Below, piece by piece: positions 18,448 to 27,757 of a DNA stretch of 64,000 nucleotides (position 1 is its first letter; each line of letters begins with the position of its first letter). Under the pieces are notes generated by a model that ran no database searches, had not been told where the DNA came from, and saw only the letters and a list, made by a program, of their open reading frames with translations. The DNA comes from Hyphomicrobiales bacterium (GTDB lineage Bacteria > Pseudomonadota > Alphaproteobacteria > Rhizobiales > Rhizobiaceae). Location of the stretch: assembly GCA_900473685.1 (NCBI GenBank), contig UCNE01000019.1, positions 1-64,000 on the forward strand, read 5' to 3'. Position numbers and translations under genes: made by a program.

Positions 18448-20055
18448 TCAGCCGTTTATAAGGGGTAACGTCCGCCTGGCGATGACTTCGTCGAGCCAAC
18501 CCGGACGCATTTCGGGAACCGAGGCAATCAGTTTCCCGGTGTACGGATCAAAGGGCGGTGCCAGAACCTCGGCCTTGCGACCGTATCGCACCACCTTGCC
18601 GTCAAGCATGACTGCGACCGTATCGGCGATCGCGCGCACGATGGCGAGATCATGGGTGATGAACAGATAGGACGTGCCAATGTCCTTTTGCAAGCGCATC
18701 AAAAGATCGAGAATGCCTTCGGCAACAAGCGGATCGAGCGCCGAGGTCGGTTCGTCGCATATGATGAGCTTGGGATCGGCGGCCAGCGCACGGGCAATAC
18801 AGATGCGCTGCTTCTGTCCGCCGGACAGTTCGGCCGGATAGCGGTCATTAAGGGTGCGCGGAAGCTCTATCTGGTCGAGCAGGCCTGCTACCCTCCGCTT
18901 CAATTCAGATCCCTTCAGCCCAAAATAGAAGGCAAGCGGGCGCGACAGGATTGCCTCAACCGTTTGGCGCGGGTTGAGCGCCAGATCGGGAATCTGGTTG
19001 ATGATCTGGATATTGCGCAAGGTCTCCGGAGTGCGCGCGGCAAGCTCGCTTGGCAGCCCTTTGCCCTCAAAGCGCAAATGGCCGGCCGAGGCCGGAAGAA
19101 GGCCGGTGACGACACGCGCAAGGGTCGATTTTCCCGATCCGGATTCGCCGACCACCGCGAGCGTTTCGCCACGCCCGAGATCGAGGCTCACATCTTGAAG
19201 TACGGATACGCCTGGCGTGTACCCCGCCTCGATGCCCACGATGCTGAGCAGGTTGTCGTGCGTTTCAGCGCCCGCCTGCTTTTCAGTTTGCCGCATCGAG
19301 ACGAGGCGCCGTGTATAGTCTTCCTGTGGTGAATTGAAGATGTCATCGACAGATCCGCGCTCGACCATCCGCCCGTTGCGCAGCACCAGGATCTCATCGG
19401 CTATCTGTGCGACGACTGCGAGGTCGTGGGATATATAGAGTGCGGACGTGCCGGTCCGGGCGATCGCGTGCTTGATGGCGGCAAGGACCTCGATCTGTGT
19501 CGTGACATCAAGCGCCGTGGTGGGTTCGTCGAACACGATCAGCTCTGGATGTGGGCAAAGCGCCATCGCAGTCATGGCGCGTTGCAGCTGACCGCCGGAA
19601 GCCTGGTGCGGATAGCGGTCGCCGAAGTTCTCCGGATTGGGCAGGCCGAGCAGGCCGAAGAGCTCCTTGGCCCGTTGGATCGCCTTTGCGCGGCTCATCA
19701 GCTTGTGCCAGAGCGTGGCCTCGATCACCTGATCGATCAGCCGGTGCGCAGGGTTGAACGCTGCTGCTGCCGACTGTGCAACATAAGTGACAGAAACGCC
19801 GCGCAAATCCCGCGTGTCCCGCGGCGACAACTGCAATATATCGCGACCGTTCAACTCTGCCCGTCCGCCGGTGATCTGCAGGCCTGCGCGGTTATGACCA
19901 AGCGAAGCCAGGCCGATGGTCGATTTGCCAGCGCCGGATTCGCCGATCAAGCCAAGAACGCGACCCTTTTCAAGGTCGAACGAAACCTTGTCGACGATCG
20001 TCGCATCGCTTGCCTTTACTTCAAGATCCGTGACTTTCAGCAGGATATCAGCCAT
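18448..20055 (-). CDS. Dpp/Opp-type ABC importer ATPase, two fused ATP-binding domains
   Basis: The 535-residue protein joins two complete ATPase domains. Domain one (about 1-250) has GESGAGKSTIG, the signature ASGGQLQRAMTAMAL and VFDEPTTALD. Domain two (about 265-535) has GESGSGKSTLA, LSGGQKQRICIARAL and ICDEPTSALDP. It therefore replaces separate DppD and DppF subunits. The ATG at 20055 follows AAAGGTG; a GTG 12 nt earlier is also in frame. The start overlaps the end of the upstream permease gene. It drives import by the two permeases with the binding protein encoded at 22047-23633. Confidence 0.92.
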   Translation of the reverse strand: MADILLKVTDLEVKASDATIVDKVSFDLEKGRVLGLIGESGAGKSTIGLASLGHNRAGLQITGGRAELNGRDILQLSPRDTRDLRGVSVTYVAQSAAAAFNPAHRLIDQVIEATLWHKLMSRAKAIQRAKELFGLLGLPNPENFGDRYPHQASGGQLQRAMTAMALCPHPELIVFDEPTTALDVTTQIEVLAAIKHAIARTGTSALYISHDLAVVAQIADEILVLRNGRMVERGSVDDIFNSPQEDYTRRLVSMRQTEKQAGAETHDNLLSIVGIEAGYTPGVSVLQDVSLDLGRGETLAVVGESGSGKSTLARVVTGLLPASAGHLRFEGKGLPSELAARTPETLRNIQIINQIPDLALNPRQTVEAILSRPLAFYFGLKGSELKRRVAGLLDQIELPRTLNDRYPAELSGGQKQRICIARALAADPKLIICDEPTSALDPLVAEGILDLLMRLQKDIGTSYLFITHDLAIVRAIADTVAVMLDGKVVRYGRKAEVLAPPFDPYTGKLIASVPEMRPGWLDEVIARRTLPLING

Positions 20056-20878
20056 TGCGGCGCGCACCTTTCAGGCTTGTGGTCTTCTGGAGCATCCAGT
20101 CCACGACAAGATTGACGCAGATGACCAGAACGGCGATCGCGGCGCCGGGAATAAGCGCGGCGAAGACACCGAACAGCAAGCCATCCTTGTTCTCTTTCAC
20201 CAGGCTTCCCCAATCGGCGATTGGCGGCTGCACACCAAGACCCAGGAAGGAGAGGGTGGATAGAAAGAGAATGGCAAAGGCGAAGCGCAGGCCAAGTTCG
20301 GCCAGAAGCGGCGACAGTGCATTCGGAAGGATCTCCCGCACCATGATCCAGCGCCAACTCTCGCCGCGTAGCCGCGCCACTTCGACATAATCCAGCCCGA
20401 CCAGATCGGCGGCGATTGCGCGGCTGACGCGAAAGACCCGGGTCGCCTCGAGCGTCGCCATGACGAGGACGAGTACCACCATGTTCTTCGGAAGGACCGC
20501 GAGCACGACGAGTGCAAAGATCAGCGTCGGGATCGCCATCATCAGGTCGTTCAGCCGCGACAGGACCTGATCGACCCAGCCGCGCCGGACGGCCGCATAG
20601 AATCCGAGGGAGACGCCGATGAGAAAGGCGATGGCGGTCGCAAGCGCCGCGATGGTGAATGTAACCCTGGCACCCCAGACGAGTCGCGAGAAGAGATCGC
20701 GGCCGATATTGTCGGTTCCCAGCAGCGCATCGGCGGAGGGCACGTCCCAGACGCCGCCGACCACCTCTGAAACCGGATGAGGTGCCAGCCAGGGCGCAAA
20801 TGCCGCCAGTACGATAAAGGCAGCGACGCCGGCAAGGCCTATCAGCGCCATGGGCGTCAGGGGCGGTAGATTTCTCAT
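20048..20878 (-). CDS. Dpp/Opp-type ABC importer permease (DppC-like)
   Basis: The 276-residue inner-membrane protein has an N-terminal membrane anchor followed by the periplasmic segment with GTDNIGRDLFSRLVWGARV, diagnostic of DppC/OppC. It then has five further hydrophobic segments and the coupling motif EVARLRGESWRWIMVREILPN split over residues 165-190. Its ATG overlaps the stop of the DppB-like gene by four bases, and its end overlaps the fused ATPase gene, so the three are translationally linked. Confidence 0.92.
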   Translation of the reverse strand: MRNLPPLTPMALIGLAGVAAFIVLAAFAPWLAPHPVSEVVGGVWDVPSADALLGTDNIGRDLFSRLVWGARVTFTIAALATAIAFLIGVSLGFYAAVRRGWVDQVLSRLNDLMMAIPTLIFALVVLAVLPKNMVVLVLVMATLEATRVFRVSRAIAADLVGLDYVEVARLRGESWRWIMVREILPNALSPLLAELGLRFAFAILFLSTLSFLGLGVQPPIADWGSLVKENKDGLLFGVFAALIPGAAIAVLVICVNLVVDWMLQKTTSLKGARRNG

Positions 20879-21909
20879 CGCGAGTGCCTCAGCCGCGGAT
20901 TGGTGAGAACGGACACCATGTCGGCAAGAATGTTCAACAGGATGTAGACGGCCGCAAAAACCAGGCCGGCCGCTTGAACGACGGGTACGTCACGCTTTGC
21001 CACGTGATCCACCAGGTACTGGCCCATACCGGGATAGACGAAGATCACTTCCACCACGACAACGCCGACGATGAGATAGGCAAGATTGAGCGCCACGACA
21101 TTGACGATCGGCGATAAGGCATTGGGCAGTGCATGTTTCCAGACGATCCGCCACCAGGGCAGTCCCTTGAGGAGGGCCGTTTCGATGTAGGGGGAGGCCA
21201 TGACGTTGAGGAGGGCGGCGCGCGTCATCCGCATCATGTGGCCGAGAACGGCGAGGACCAGCGTCAGGCACGGAAGCAGCATGACGACGAGCCGCTGCCC
21301 AATCGGCATGGCGTCCGAAACGGTGGCGCTGCTCGGAAGCCAGAAGTGCGCGACGGAAAAATATGCGATGAGCAGATAGCCGGCGAAGAATTCAGGAAGC
21401 GATATCGCGCTCAGCGTCACCAGGCCGATTGTCCGGTCGATCCAGGTGCCGTTGTAGAGCACGGAAAGAATTCCCAGCAGGATCGCCAGCGGCACGGCAA
21501 TGACGGCAGCCATCGCTGCCAGCAGCAGTGTATTCTTGAGGCGCGGCGCGATGCTCTTGGCGATATCCTGCCGGTTGCTGTAGCTGCGGCCGAAGTCGCC
21601 GCCAATGGCGGCGCCGAGCCACTTGACGTAGCGGACGGGTGCCGGCTGTTCGAGACCAAGCTCCTTGCGGATGCTCGCCACCGCTTCCGGTGTTGCCTGC
21701 TGGCCGAGCATGGAGGTCGCGACATCACCCGGCAGGATCTGCGTTCCGGCAAAGATGACGAGCGACACGGCCCACAGGAGCAACAGTCCAAGCAGGAGCC
21801 GCTTGACAAGTAGCAACCATACGCTGCCGCCGCCCGCTTTTTGTACCGGTAAAGGGCTTATCGCCCGGATGTCTGTGTCAATTCCGTCAGCCAACGGCGG
21901 ACCGCCCAT
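20875..21909 (-). CDS. Dpp/Opp-type ABC importer permease (DppB-like)
   Basis: The 344-residue protein has the DppB layout: first membrane helix RLLLGLLLLWAVSLVIF, then PGDVATSMLGQQATPEAVASI, a loop and five more hydrophobic segments. The coupling motif is YIETALLKGLPWWRIVWKHA followed by LPNALSPIVNV. The first 30 residues before the helix are longer than usual and begin at the only in-frame ATG, so the true start may be a non-ATG codon closer to the helix. The gene follows the binding-protein gene after a hairpin. Confidence 0.88.
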   Translation of the reverse strand: MGGPPLADGIDTDIRAISPLPVQKAGGGSVWLLLVKRLLLGLLLLWAVSLVIFAGTQILPGDVATSMLGQQATPEAVASIRKELGLEQPAPVRYVKWLGAAIGGDFGRSYSNRQDIAKSIAPRLKNTLLLAAMAAVIAVPLAILLGILSVLYNGTWIDRTIGLVTLSAISLPEFFAGYLLIAYFSVAHFWLPSSATVSDAMPIGQRLVVMLLPCLTLVLAVLGHMMRMTRAALLNVMASPYIETALLKGLPWWRIVWKHALPNALSPIVNVVALNLAYLIVGVVVVEVIFVYPGMGQYLVDHVAKRDVPVVQAAGLVFAAVYILLNILADMVSVLTNPRLRHSR

Positions 21910-21994
21910 CTGTCTGTTGTCGAGATTTGGTAACCGGCGCTATCGCGAACATGGCTGCGACGCAACAGTTCAGTTGCAGGGCGCCGACAATAAG

Positions 21995-22020
21995 TGCCCC
22001 CGAAGCGTCCTCCGGGGGCA
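21995..22020 (-). terminator. Hairpin between binding-protein and permease genes
   Basis: TGCCCCCG and CGGGGGCA form an 8-bp GC-rich stem with a 10-nt loop, 26 nt after the stop of the binding-protein gene on the minus strand. Such a hairpin typically lets binding protein exceed permease by partial termination or RNA protection. Confidence 0.6.
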
Positions 22021-22046
22021 AGGATTGTGTGGTCTTCGCTGCCTGG

Positions 22047-23633
22047 TCAGGCGTTGAGCCACGCGCGCTCGGCAAGGCGGTAGCCGCTGAGATCGCCGCC
22101 GCCCGGGACAGGAACATAACCGCCGACCTTGTCGGATGCCGCCGCCAGATTGTCGACAAAGAGCGGAATGAGTTCGCCACCTTCATCAACCAGCTTGACC
22201 TGCAGGTCATGGTAGATCTGTTTGCGCTTCGTTTCGTCCAGCTCAACGCGGGCATCGGCCAAAAGCTTATCGAAGGCTGGATCGCGCCAAGCCGTTTCGT
22301 TCCATGGTGCGTCGGACTGAAAGATCAACGACAACATGGCATCGGCTGTGGGGCGCACGGACCAGTTGGAGGCAACGAAAGGCTTCTTCAGCCACACCTC
22401 ATCCCAGTAACCGTCGGAGGGCACGCGTTCGACATCGATCGTAATCCCGGACTTGGCCGCCGACGCCTGGAAGAGCTGCGCGGCATCGACAGAGCCCGGA
22501 AAGCCGTTGTCGGAGACGCTAAGCTGAATGCCGCCGGGCGAGCCTGCCTTCTTGAAATGGAAGGCTGCCTTGTCCGCATCATAGGCACGCAGTGGAATAT
22601 CCTTGGCGAAATAGGGGTTCCAAGATGCAATGGGATTGTCGTTGCCGATGGCGCCGGTGCCAACGAGGAGGCTTTTCTGCAGTTCCTCACGATCGATCGC
22701 ATATTTCAGCGCCAGGCGTAGATCGACGTTGTCGTAGGGTGCTGCATCGACGCGCATCGGGAAGCAGAACATGGTGTTTTCCTGCGAACGCAGGATCTGG
22801 ATGCCCGGACGGGAACTCAGCCGGTCCAATGTGCGCGGCTCGACGCGGTTGATAACGTGGACCTGTCCGCTAAGAAGAGCGGCCATGCGTGCCGTCGCAT
22901 CGCTCATGGCAATGGTTTCGACAGAATCCACATGGGCGCGGTCGGATGCCCAGTAGTTCGGATTGCGCTTGGTCAGGGCGCGAACGCCGGGCTGAAAGTC
23001 TTCCAGAATGAAAGCACCGGTGCCGACGCCCTTGTCGAAATCGCTCCCATCGGGGCCGATGCCCATATGGTAGTCAACGAGCGCGGCGGGAAAATCAGCA
23101 TTGCCGGCGCTCAACGTCACGGTGACTTCGTGCGTGTCGGTGGCCTTGATGTCGGTGACGGCCAGCAACTGGCCCTTGCCGCCGGAATTGCTGTTCTCGC
23201 CGCGGTGATGGTTGAGCGAGTAAACGACGTCCTGTGCGACAAGTTCCTTGCCGTTATGGAATTGGATGCCCTTTTTCAGCTTGAAGACCCATTTGCTGGC
23301 GTCTGGGGTCGCGGCTTCCCAGCTTTCGGCCAGGGCGCCGAAGAGCTTGCCATCCGGCCCGAGTTCCAGCACCGTGTTGAAGAGCTGGAAGCCGACCGTG
23401 TACATGTAGGCTTCGGTATAGAAGGCCGGGTCCAACCTGTCGGAACTCGATGCAGTATCAAGGCCCAAGATAAGGTGACCGCCCTTGGTTGGCGCCGCTG
23501 CCTGAGCGTTGGCCGAACCGGGCAGCAACACCCCCCCGGCCGAAAGCGCCGTGGTCATCAATCCGGCATTTTGTAGAAACTGTCTGCGCGTCGGCTGCAG
23601 GATGTTCGAGAGAGTTGGGGAACCCGGCATCAT
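22047..23633 (-). CDS. Periplasmic binding protein, family 5 (peptide/nickel type)
   Basis: The 528-residue protein has a twin-arginine export signal: TRRQFLQNAGL near residue 15, then a hydrophobic run and the cleavage region NAQA near 44. The mature domain shows the family-5 pattern, including GGHLILGLDTASSSDRLDP, the block KGIQFHNGKELVAQDVVYS near 140, and DLRLALKYAIDREEL. Such proteins bind peptides, opines, amides or glycosides for Dpp/Opp-like permeases. The ligand is not predictable. A 217-nt gap separates it from the amidohydrolase gene, so it may have its own promoter. Confidence 0.9.
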   Translation of the reverse strand: MMPGSPTLSNILQPTRRQFLQNAGLMTTALSAGGVLLPGSANAQAAAPTKGGHLILGLDTASSSDRLDPAFYTEAYMYTVGFQLFNTVLELGPDGKLFGALAESWEAATPDASKWVFKLKKGIQFHNGKELVAQDVVYSLNHHRGENSNSGGKGQLLAVTDIKATDTHEVTVTLSAGNADFPAALVDYHMGIGPDGSDFDKGVGTGAFILEDFQPGVRALTKRNPNYWASDRAHVDSVETIAMSDATARMAALLSGQVHVINRVEPRTLDRLSSRPGIQILRSQENTMFCFPMRVDAAPYDNVDLRLALKYAIDREELQKSLLVGTGAIGNDNPIASWNPYFAKDIPLRAYDADKAAFHFKKAGSPGGIQLSVSDNGFPGSVDAAQLFQASAAKSGITIDVERVPSDGYWDEVWLKKPFVASNWSVRPTADAMLSLIFQSDAPWNETAWRDPAFDKLLADARVELDETKRKQIYHDLQVKLVDEGGELIPLFVDNLAAASDKVGGYVPVPGGGDLSGYRLAERAWLNA

Positions 23634-23850
23634 CTATCCGTTCTTGGCGTGGTCGTTATGCGGCTGCGAGAGGGGATACTGGCGCCGTCTGCAGTTGTCT
23701 AAGGGGTTCAGAGCGCGCAATCTCGCAAATTCCTTCTAAAATACGCCTACCGAGAGGAAGAAAATGCGGATTGCGCGCAAGCGCTATTCCAAAGGGAAGC
23801 GAAAGGCGAGTTTGCTGCAATAATGACGGTACACGCCGCACGAAATCCCT

Positions 23851-25035
23851 CTATGAGAGCAATCTCACCGCCGCCAGAGAAAGTGCCACCACGCCATTGC
23901 CGATGCAGCGCTCATCCGGCTGATAATCGGAATTGTGCAGCCGGTCATTGCGGCCCTCCTGCGAGGCGCCGACACCGAGTTGAAAGGCGGGAACCTTTGC
24001 GCCTACCAGGGCGAAGTCTTCCGCTCCAAGGCTGGACTCGCGCCGGTGCACGACATCTCCGAAATGGTCGCGGATGGCCGCCGTCGTCGTTTTGACAAGG
24101 CGATCGTCGGAAACCAGCGATGGAACGCCACGCACGTAATTTATCGCGCACCTTACCCGCATCGAAGCCTCAAGGCCGGTGCAGACGCGTCTCAGCGCCG
24201 CCTCTATGACATCGCGCGAGACGGGATCCTGGCAACGTACTGTGCCCATGATGCTGACGGAATCCGGGATAATATTGTGTGTGTTGCCCCCATGGATGGA
24301 ACCAATGGTCAGAACCGCTGGCAGCATGGGGTCGACCTCACGCGAAACAATCGTCTGCAACTGAGTAATGAGTTGTGCGGTGGCGACAACAGGATCAATC
24401 GCCATGTGCGGACGGGCTGCGTGGCCCGATGCCGCGTGGATGGTAATATCGAATTCGTCGGACGAGCCATTGGAAATTCCCTCGACAAAACTGAACGTGC
24501 CGATCGGTTCGTCGGGGTGGTTGTGGAAACCGAGGGCAAAATCGACGCCATCGAGGACGCCGTCGGCGATCATCGCGGCGGCGCCGCTTTCCTGCGTTTC
24601 TTCGGCGGGCTGAAACATCAGCTTGATGTTTCCGCGAAGACGCGGAGCGATCTCCTTGAGCACGGCTCCTACTCCGATCAGAGTGGCGGTATGGAGGTCG
24701 TGACCACAGGCGTGCATCTTGCCTTCGACAATGCTGGCAAAGGGCAGGCCGGTCTGCTCCTCGATCGGCAGAGCATCCATGTCGGCGCGAATGACCAAGG
24801 TTGGTCCCGGCGCTCCACCCTTGATGAAGCCGACGACACCGGTGCGTCCGACACCCGTCACATGTTCGATGCCAAGGGCCGCCAACTCGCGAGCCACGAC
24901 TCCGCTGGTTCTTTCGACGTCAAACCCGGTTTCAGGATGCATATGGATGTCACGGCGGAGTTCGATCAGGTGTGTCTCGTGATCCAGAGAGAGTTTCTGA
25001 ATGAGCCTATCGAGGTCATTGATCTGGGAGTCCAT
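23851..25035 (-). CDS. M20 family amidohydrolase (N-acyl amino acid / hippurate hydrolase type)
   Basis: The 394-residue metal-dependent hydrolase carries the M20D signatures: RRDIHMHPETGF, IRADMDALPIEE, HACGHDLHTATLIG, FQPAEETQESGA and, at the C-terminus, SLGAEDFA. The conserved Cys/His/Glu metal ligands are all present (ACGHD, PAEE, HNHP). Family members remove acyl groups from N-acyl amino acids, including N-acetyl-S-alkyl-cysteines in sulfur-salvage operons. It is the first intact gene of the minus-strand import cluster and lies just downstream of a truncated LacI-type regulator. The acyl substrate is unknown. Confidence 0.9.
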   Translation of the reverse strand: MDSQINDLDRLIQKLSLDHETHLIELRRDIHMHPETGFDVERTSGVVARELAALGIEHVTGVGRTGVVGFIKGGAPGPTLVIRADMDALPIEEQTGLPFASIVEGKMHACGHDLHTATLIGVGAVLKEIAPRLRGNIKLMFQPAEETQESGAAAMIADGVLDGVDFALGFHNHPDEPIGTFSFVEGISNGSSDEFDITIHAASGHAARPHMAIDPVVATAQLITQLQTIVSREVDPMLPAVLTIGSIHGGNTHNIIPDSVSIMGTVRCQDPVSRDVIEAALRRVCTGLEASMRVRCAINYVRGVPSLVSDDRLVKTTTAAIRDHFGDVVHRRESSLGAEDFALVGAKVPAFQLGVGASQEGRNDRLHNSDYQPDERCIGNGVVALSLAAVRLLS

Positions 25036-25127
25036 TTTGAAGTCCTTGCGAATGCGGATCTGGAGCGAAGAATGCTGACTGCAACACGAGGCCCCTCGTC
25101 AGCGCATGTAGGGAATGAAGTCTGGTG

Positions 25128-25412
25128 TTAAAGTGTCTGCACTCTTTTGCCCAGATTCGATCGCGTATCCAAGGATCCTAACGCGTCATTTGGGAGGGGG
25201 GGGGCGGAGCCGCGTTCGATGATGGACGTCGCCAAAATTACCCTCTCAGGCTGCCGGATATCGCCCTTAAGCCTGCGGATCAGCAGTTCTGCAACACTTT
25301 TACCGAGGCCGTAGACCGGCTGGTCGATGACTGTGATCGGAGGGCTTGTAACACTCGTCCAGTCCGCATCGTGGAAGGTGATCAGCGAAATATCCTCAGG
25401 CACACGGTCCCC
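25128..25412 (-). pseudogene. C-terminal stump of a LacI-family regulator
   Basis: The block RVPEDISLITFHDADWTS followed by SPPITVIDQPVYGLGKSVAE and LLIRRLKGD is the last third of a LacI/PurR-type ligand-binding domain. Nothing upstream encodes the DNA-binding helix-turn-helix or the rest of the domain; unrelated sequence and an IS110 remnant begin within 200 nt. The surviving frame can only be read as a 134-residue chimera. Its position 92 nt before the amidohydrolase gene, same strand, suggests it once controlled that cluster. Confidence 0.7.
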
Positions 25413-25594
25413 GCAGGGACGCCTCTTCACGCCGCGGGCGCTACTGTCAACGGCGGAGCAGAACATGGGGTAATCGCGGCGCGATGTTCCCAGGCCGAAT
25501 TTATAAGTTGGCTGGTAAGGGTAGTTGCCCACGATAAGATGGAAAATACGGGCTCACGATTAGCACCGGGCCCAAACATCAACCGGAGGCAACC

Positions 25595-26153
25595 ATGGTG
25601 GAATATATCGGACTGGACGTTTCATTAAAAGAGACCGCAATTTCGATCCGAAAGGACGGGAAGCGGATATGGCGGGGCAAGTGCCAATCCGATCCAAGGG
25701 GGCTTTGGCGCAAATGACCCGGAAACACGCCCCGCACGCCAAGCGCGTTGTATTTGAGACAGGTCCGTTGTCGACATGGTTCTATCATGCGCTAACGGCC
25801 GAAGGGCTCCCCGTAATCTGCATTGAGGCGCGGCGCGCGCAAAAGGTCTTGGACGAGACGCTCAACAAGACCGATGCCAATGACGCGGATGGCCTGGCCC
25901 ATTTGGCCGAAGCCGGCTTCTACAAAGCAGTCCGGGTAAAGTCTTTTGATAGCATGCTGACCGCACGCTGGTGGCGGCTCGCAATCAGCTCCTCAACATC
26001 TCGCCCCAACTCAGCAACCAGATCCGCGGCCTGATGAAGACATTCGGTCTCATCGTCCCGAAAGGGAGGGGTCGAATATTTGATGGGAACGTGAGGCAAT
26101 TCCTGGATGGGAATGACGGCCTGGGGAAAATCATATTGCCGCTCCTGGCATGA
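25595..26153 (+). pseudogene. IS110-family transposase remnant, frameshifted and 3'-truncated
   Basis: Reading starts at ATG 25595 (MVEYIGLDVSLKETAISI), the RuvC-like DEDD N-terminus with the first Asp. It runs into a stop at about codon 40. Homology resumes in another frame (TRKHAPHAKRVVFETGPLST, KTDANDADGLAHLAEAGFYK) and shifts again near 25960 (QLLNISPQLSNQIRGLMKTF). It ends at 26153 without the C-terminal transposase_20 domain. At least two frameshifts and a truncation make it inactive. A ribosome binding site (GGAGG) is kept. Confidence 0.8.
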
Positions 26154-26224
26154 ACAGCGGTGCTAAAATGCGCGTTGCAAAACTCTGGTGCGAAATTCCA
26201 ACTTTTGTTGGGACTATTGCGAAT

Positions 26225-26716
26225 TCAGCCCTTCGTTATGAGTTCACGTCCAATACGCTTGGCGGGCTCGCTGCGCAGAACGATCGCCGTGGTGACCGAA
26301 CCATAGCGGGCAACGGCATCGACAATGCTTTCCAGCTCGGCTGGTGAAGGCACGATCACTTTCAGGTGGAAGCAGTCCTCTCCAGTCAACCTTAGTACTT
26401 CAATGATCTGGGGCATCTCCGAAAACTGCTTCAAGCACGTTTTGATGTATTCATGCGTGGTGCGCAGGCGAATGATAGCCATCATTCCAAGCCCTATCGA
26501 GGCAGGATCAATGACAGCCCTGTAGCCGTTGATGATACCACGCTCTTCGAGCCGCTTCAGACGTTCCGACGTTGCCGGCTGAGAGAGGCCGACCTTTCTT
26601 CCAAGTTCGGAAACGCTGATGCGTCCGTCGTCCTGCAAGATTTCGATCATGGAAATGTCCGTCGGATCGAGTTGGGGACGTGAATCGAAATATTTCGTCA
26701 TTGACATTGAATCCAT
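26225..26716 (-). CDS. Lrp/AsnC family transcriptional regulator
   Basis: The 163-residue protein has an N-terminal winged helix-turn-helix (LDPTDISMIEILQDDGRISV, then SELGRKVGLSQPATSERLKR) and a C-terminal RAM/ActD ligand-binding domain (about 85-160, with EVLRLTGEDCFHLKV). It begins at the first of three closely spaced in-frame ATGs (26716, 26707, 26701); none has a strong ribosome binding site. It is divergent from the serine hydrolase gene at 26806, about 90 nt away, so that gene is a reasonable target. Effector unknown. Confidence 0.88.
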   Translation of the reverse strand: MDSMSMTKYFDSRPQLDPTDISMIEILQDDGRISVSELGRKVGLSQPATSERLKRLEERGIINGYRAVIDPASIGLGMMAIIRLRTTHEYIKTCLKQFSEMPQIIEVLRLTGEDCFHLKVIVPSPAELESIVDAVARYGSVTTAIVLRSEPAKRIGRELITKG

Positions 26717-26805
26717 CGGTTTGTGAGGCTCTTTTCCGATGAATGCCTATTTTTCCTGTTCTCGTAAATGGTCATAACTGCAGGAGGATAACGAAGAGAC
26801 GAAGC

Positions 26806-27339
26806 ATGACTGAAATCATTCATCTGCCGGGTATCGCCAATTCCGGCCAGTCCCATTGGCACACGCTTTGGGAGGACGCCGATCCCGCGATACGTCGTTT
26901 TGCCCCTACGAGTTGGGACAAGCCTGATCTTTCCGACTGGGTAGCGGCGCTGGAGAAAGCCGTGCGTGCCGCCCAAACGCCGCCCATTCTGGTGGCTCAT
27001 AGCCTAGCCTGCCTGCTTGTCGCACATTGGCATCAAGTTTCTGATCTGCCAATCACGGGGGCAATGTTGGTCGCCGTGCCGGATCCGGAATCTTCGGTTT
27101 TTCCCTTACAAGCTGTAAGCTTTGCAGATACGCCGCAGAGGAAATTCCGATTTCCTTCCCTCATCGTGGCAAGTACCGATGATCCCTATGGTTCACTGCC
27201 TTATGTCCAGACGCGCGCAGAACAGTGGGGTTGCGATTTGAAGGTAATCGGCGCGGCTGGCCATATCAACGGCCAAAGCGAACTCGGCGGCTGGCCAGAA
27301 GGTCTGGCGCTTCTGAGAGACTTCGTGAGCCGTGTGTAG
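26806..27339 (+). CDS. RBBP9/YdeN-type serine hydrolase (alpha/beta hydrolase)
   Basis: The 177-residue protein fits the small RBBP9-like hydrolases: LPGIANSGQSHWHTLWE near the N-terminus, the nucleophile elbow VAHSLAC (Ser at about 67), the acid in STDDPYG and the catalytic His in GAAGHING. Family members are small esterases of mostly unknown substrate. The ATG at 26806 is used; an in-frame start at 26743 would add residues without family match. It is transcribed divergently from the Lrp-type regulator. Confidence 0.85.
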   Translation: MTEIIHLPGIANSGQSHWHTLWEDADPAIRRFAPTSWDKPDLSDWVAALEKAVRAAQTPPILVAHSLACLLVAHWHQVSDLPITGAMLVAVPDPESSVFPLQAVSFADTPQRKFRFPSLIVASTDDPYGSLPYVQTRAEQWGCDLKVIGAAGHINGQSELGGWPEGLALLRDFVSRV

Positions 27340-27580
27340 TCCGCGCTGCACCTGGGCTGCAAGGGGCTCCGTGGGAATCTCTGCAATAATACCCGCTACG
27401 GGATTTTGCGGGTGACGGGAAACAAGTGATTTCCGCATAGCGGTGTGGCGGAGCGAAATCGCTGACGTGAACCGGCGCTTTTTTTGCGCGACAAACCCTG
27501 TCGGAATGTGACACTGTACGACAACGCCTGATTTGGGGTTTGTCGCCTGTCGTGTTTTGGGCATTGCGCTACATGTTAAG

Positions 27581-27757
27581 CTTCAGGCTCATTTGATGAG
27601 TGACGAGGCAAAGGCATTCATTGCTATTGGCGAAAACTTCGCCGCACACGAGAGGGGCAACCACACCAGCCGTGAATATGTCCGGGATACCGTCCACGTG
27701 ATTTCAATTGAAGGATTCAACGCTCGAGTTCGGCGAACTATCGCAGGTGTTTTCCAA
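27581..27757 (+). pseudogene. IS1595-family (ISXO2-like) transposase fragment
   Basis: About 59 codons read LQAHLMSDEAKAFIAIGENF then AAHERGNHTSREYVRDTVHV and EGFNARVRRTIAGVF. This matches the DDE domain of ISXO2-type transposases (LMSDE..KAF..IG..FAAHE.VNH...EYVRG..HVN). The N-terminal two-thirds and the terminal residues are missing, so it is a relic. It lies between the hydrolase gene and the plasmid-type block. Confidence 0.7.

Noticed and set aside
23935-25131. 398-codon plus-strand frame opposite the M20 hydrolase
   Set aside because: The minus strand carries all M20 metal-ligand motifs; the plus frame has none of any family.
27340-27580. Short frames after the serine hydrolase gene
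   Set aside because: Both strands are open only in short pieces without motifs; the only supported feature nearby is the IS1595 fragment.
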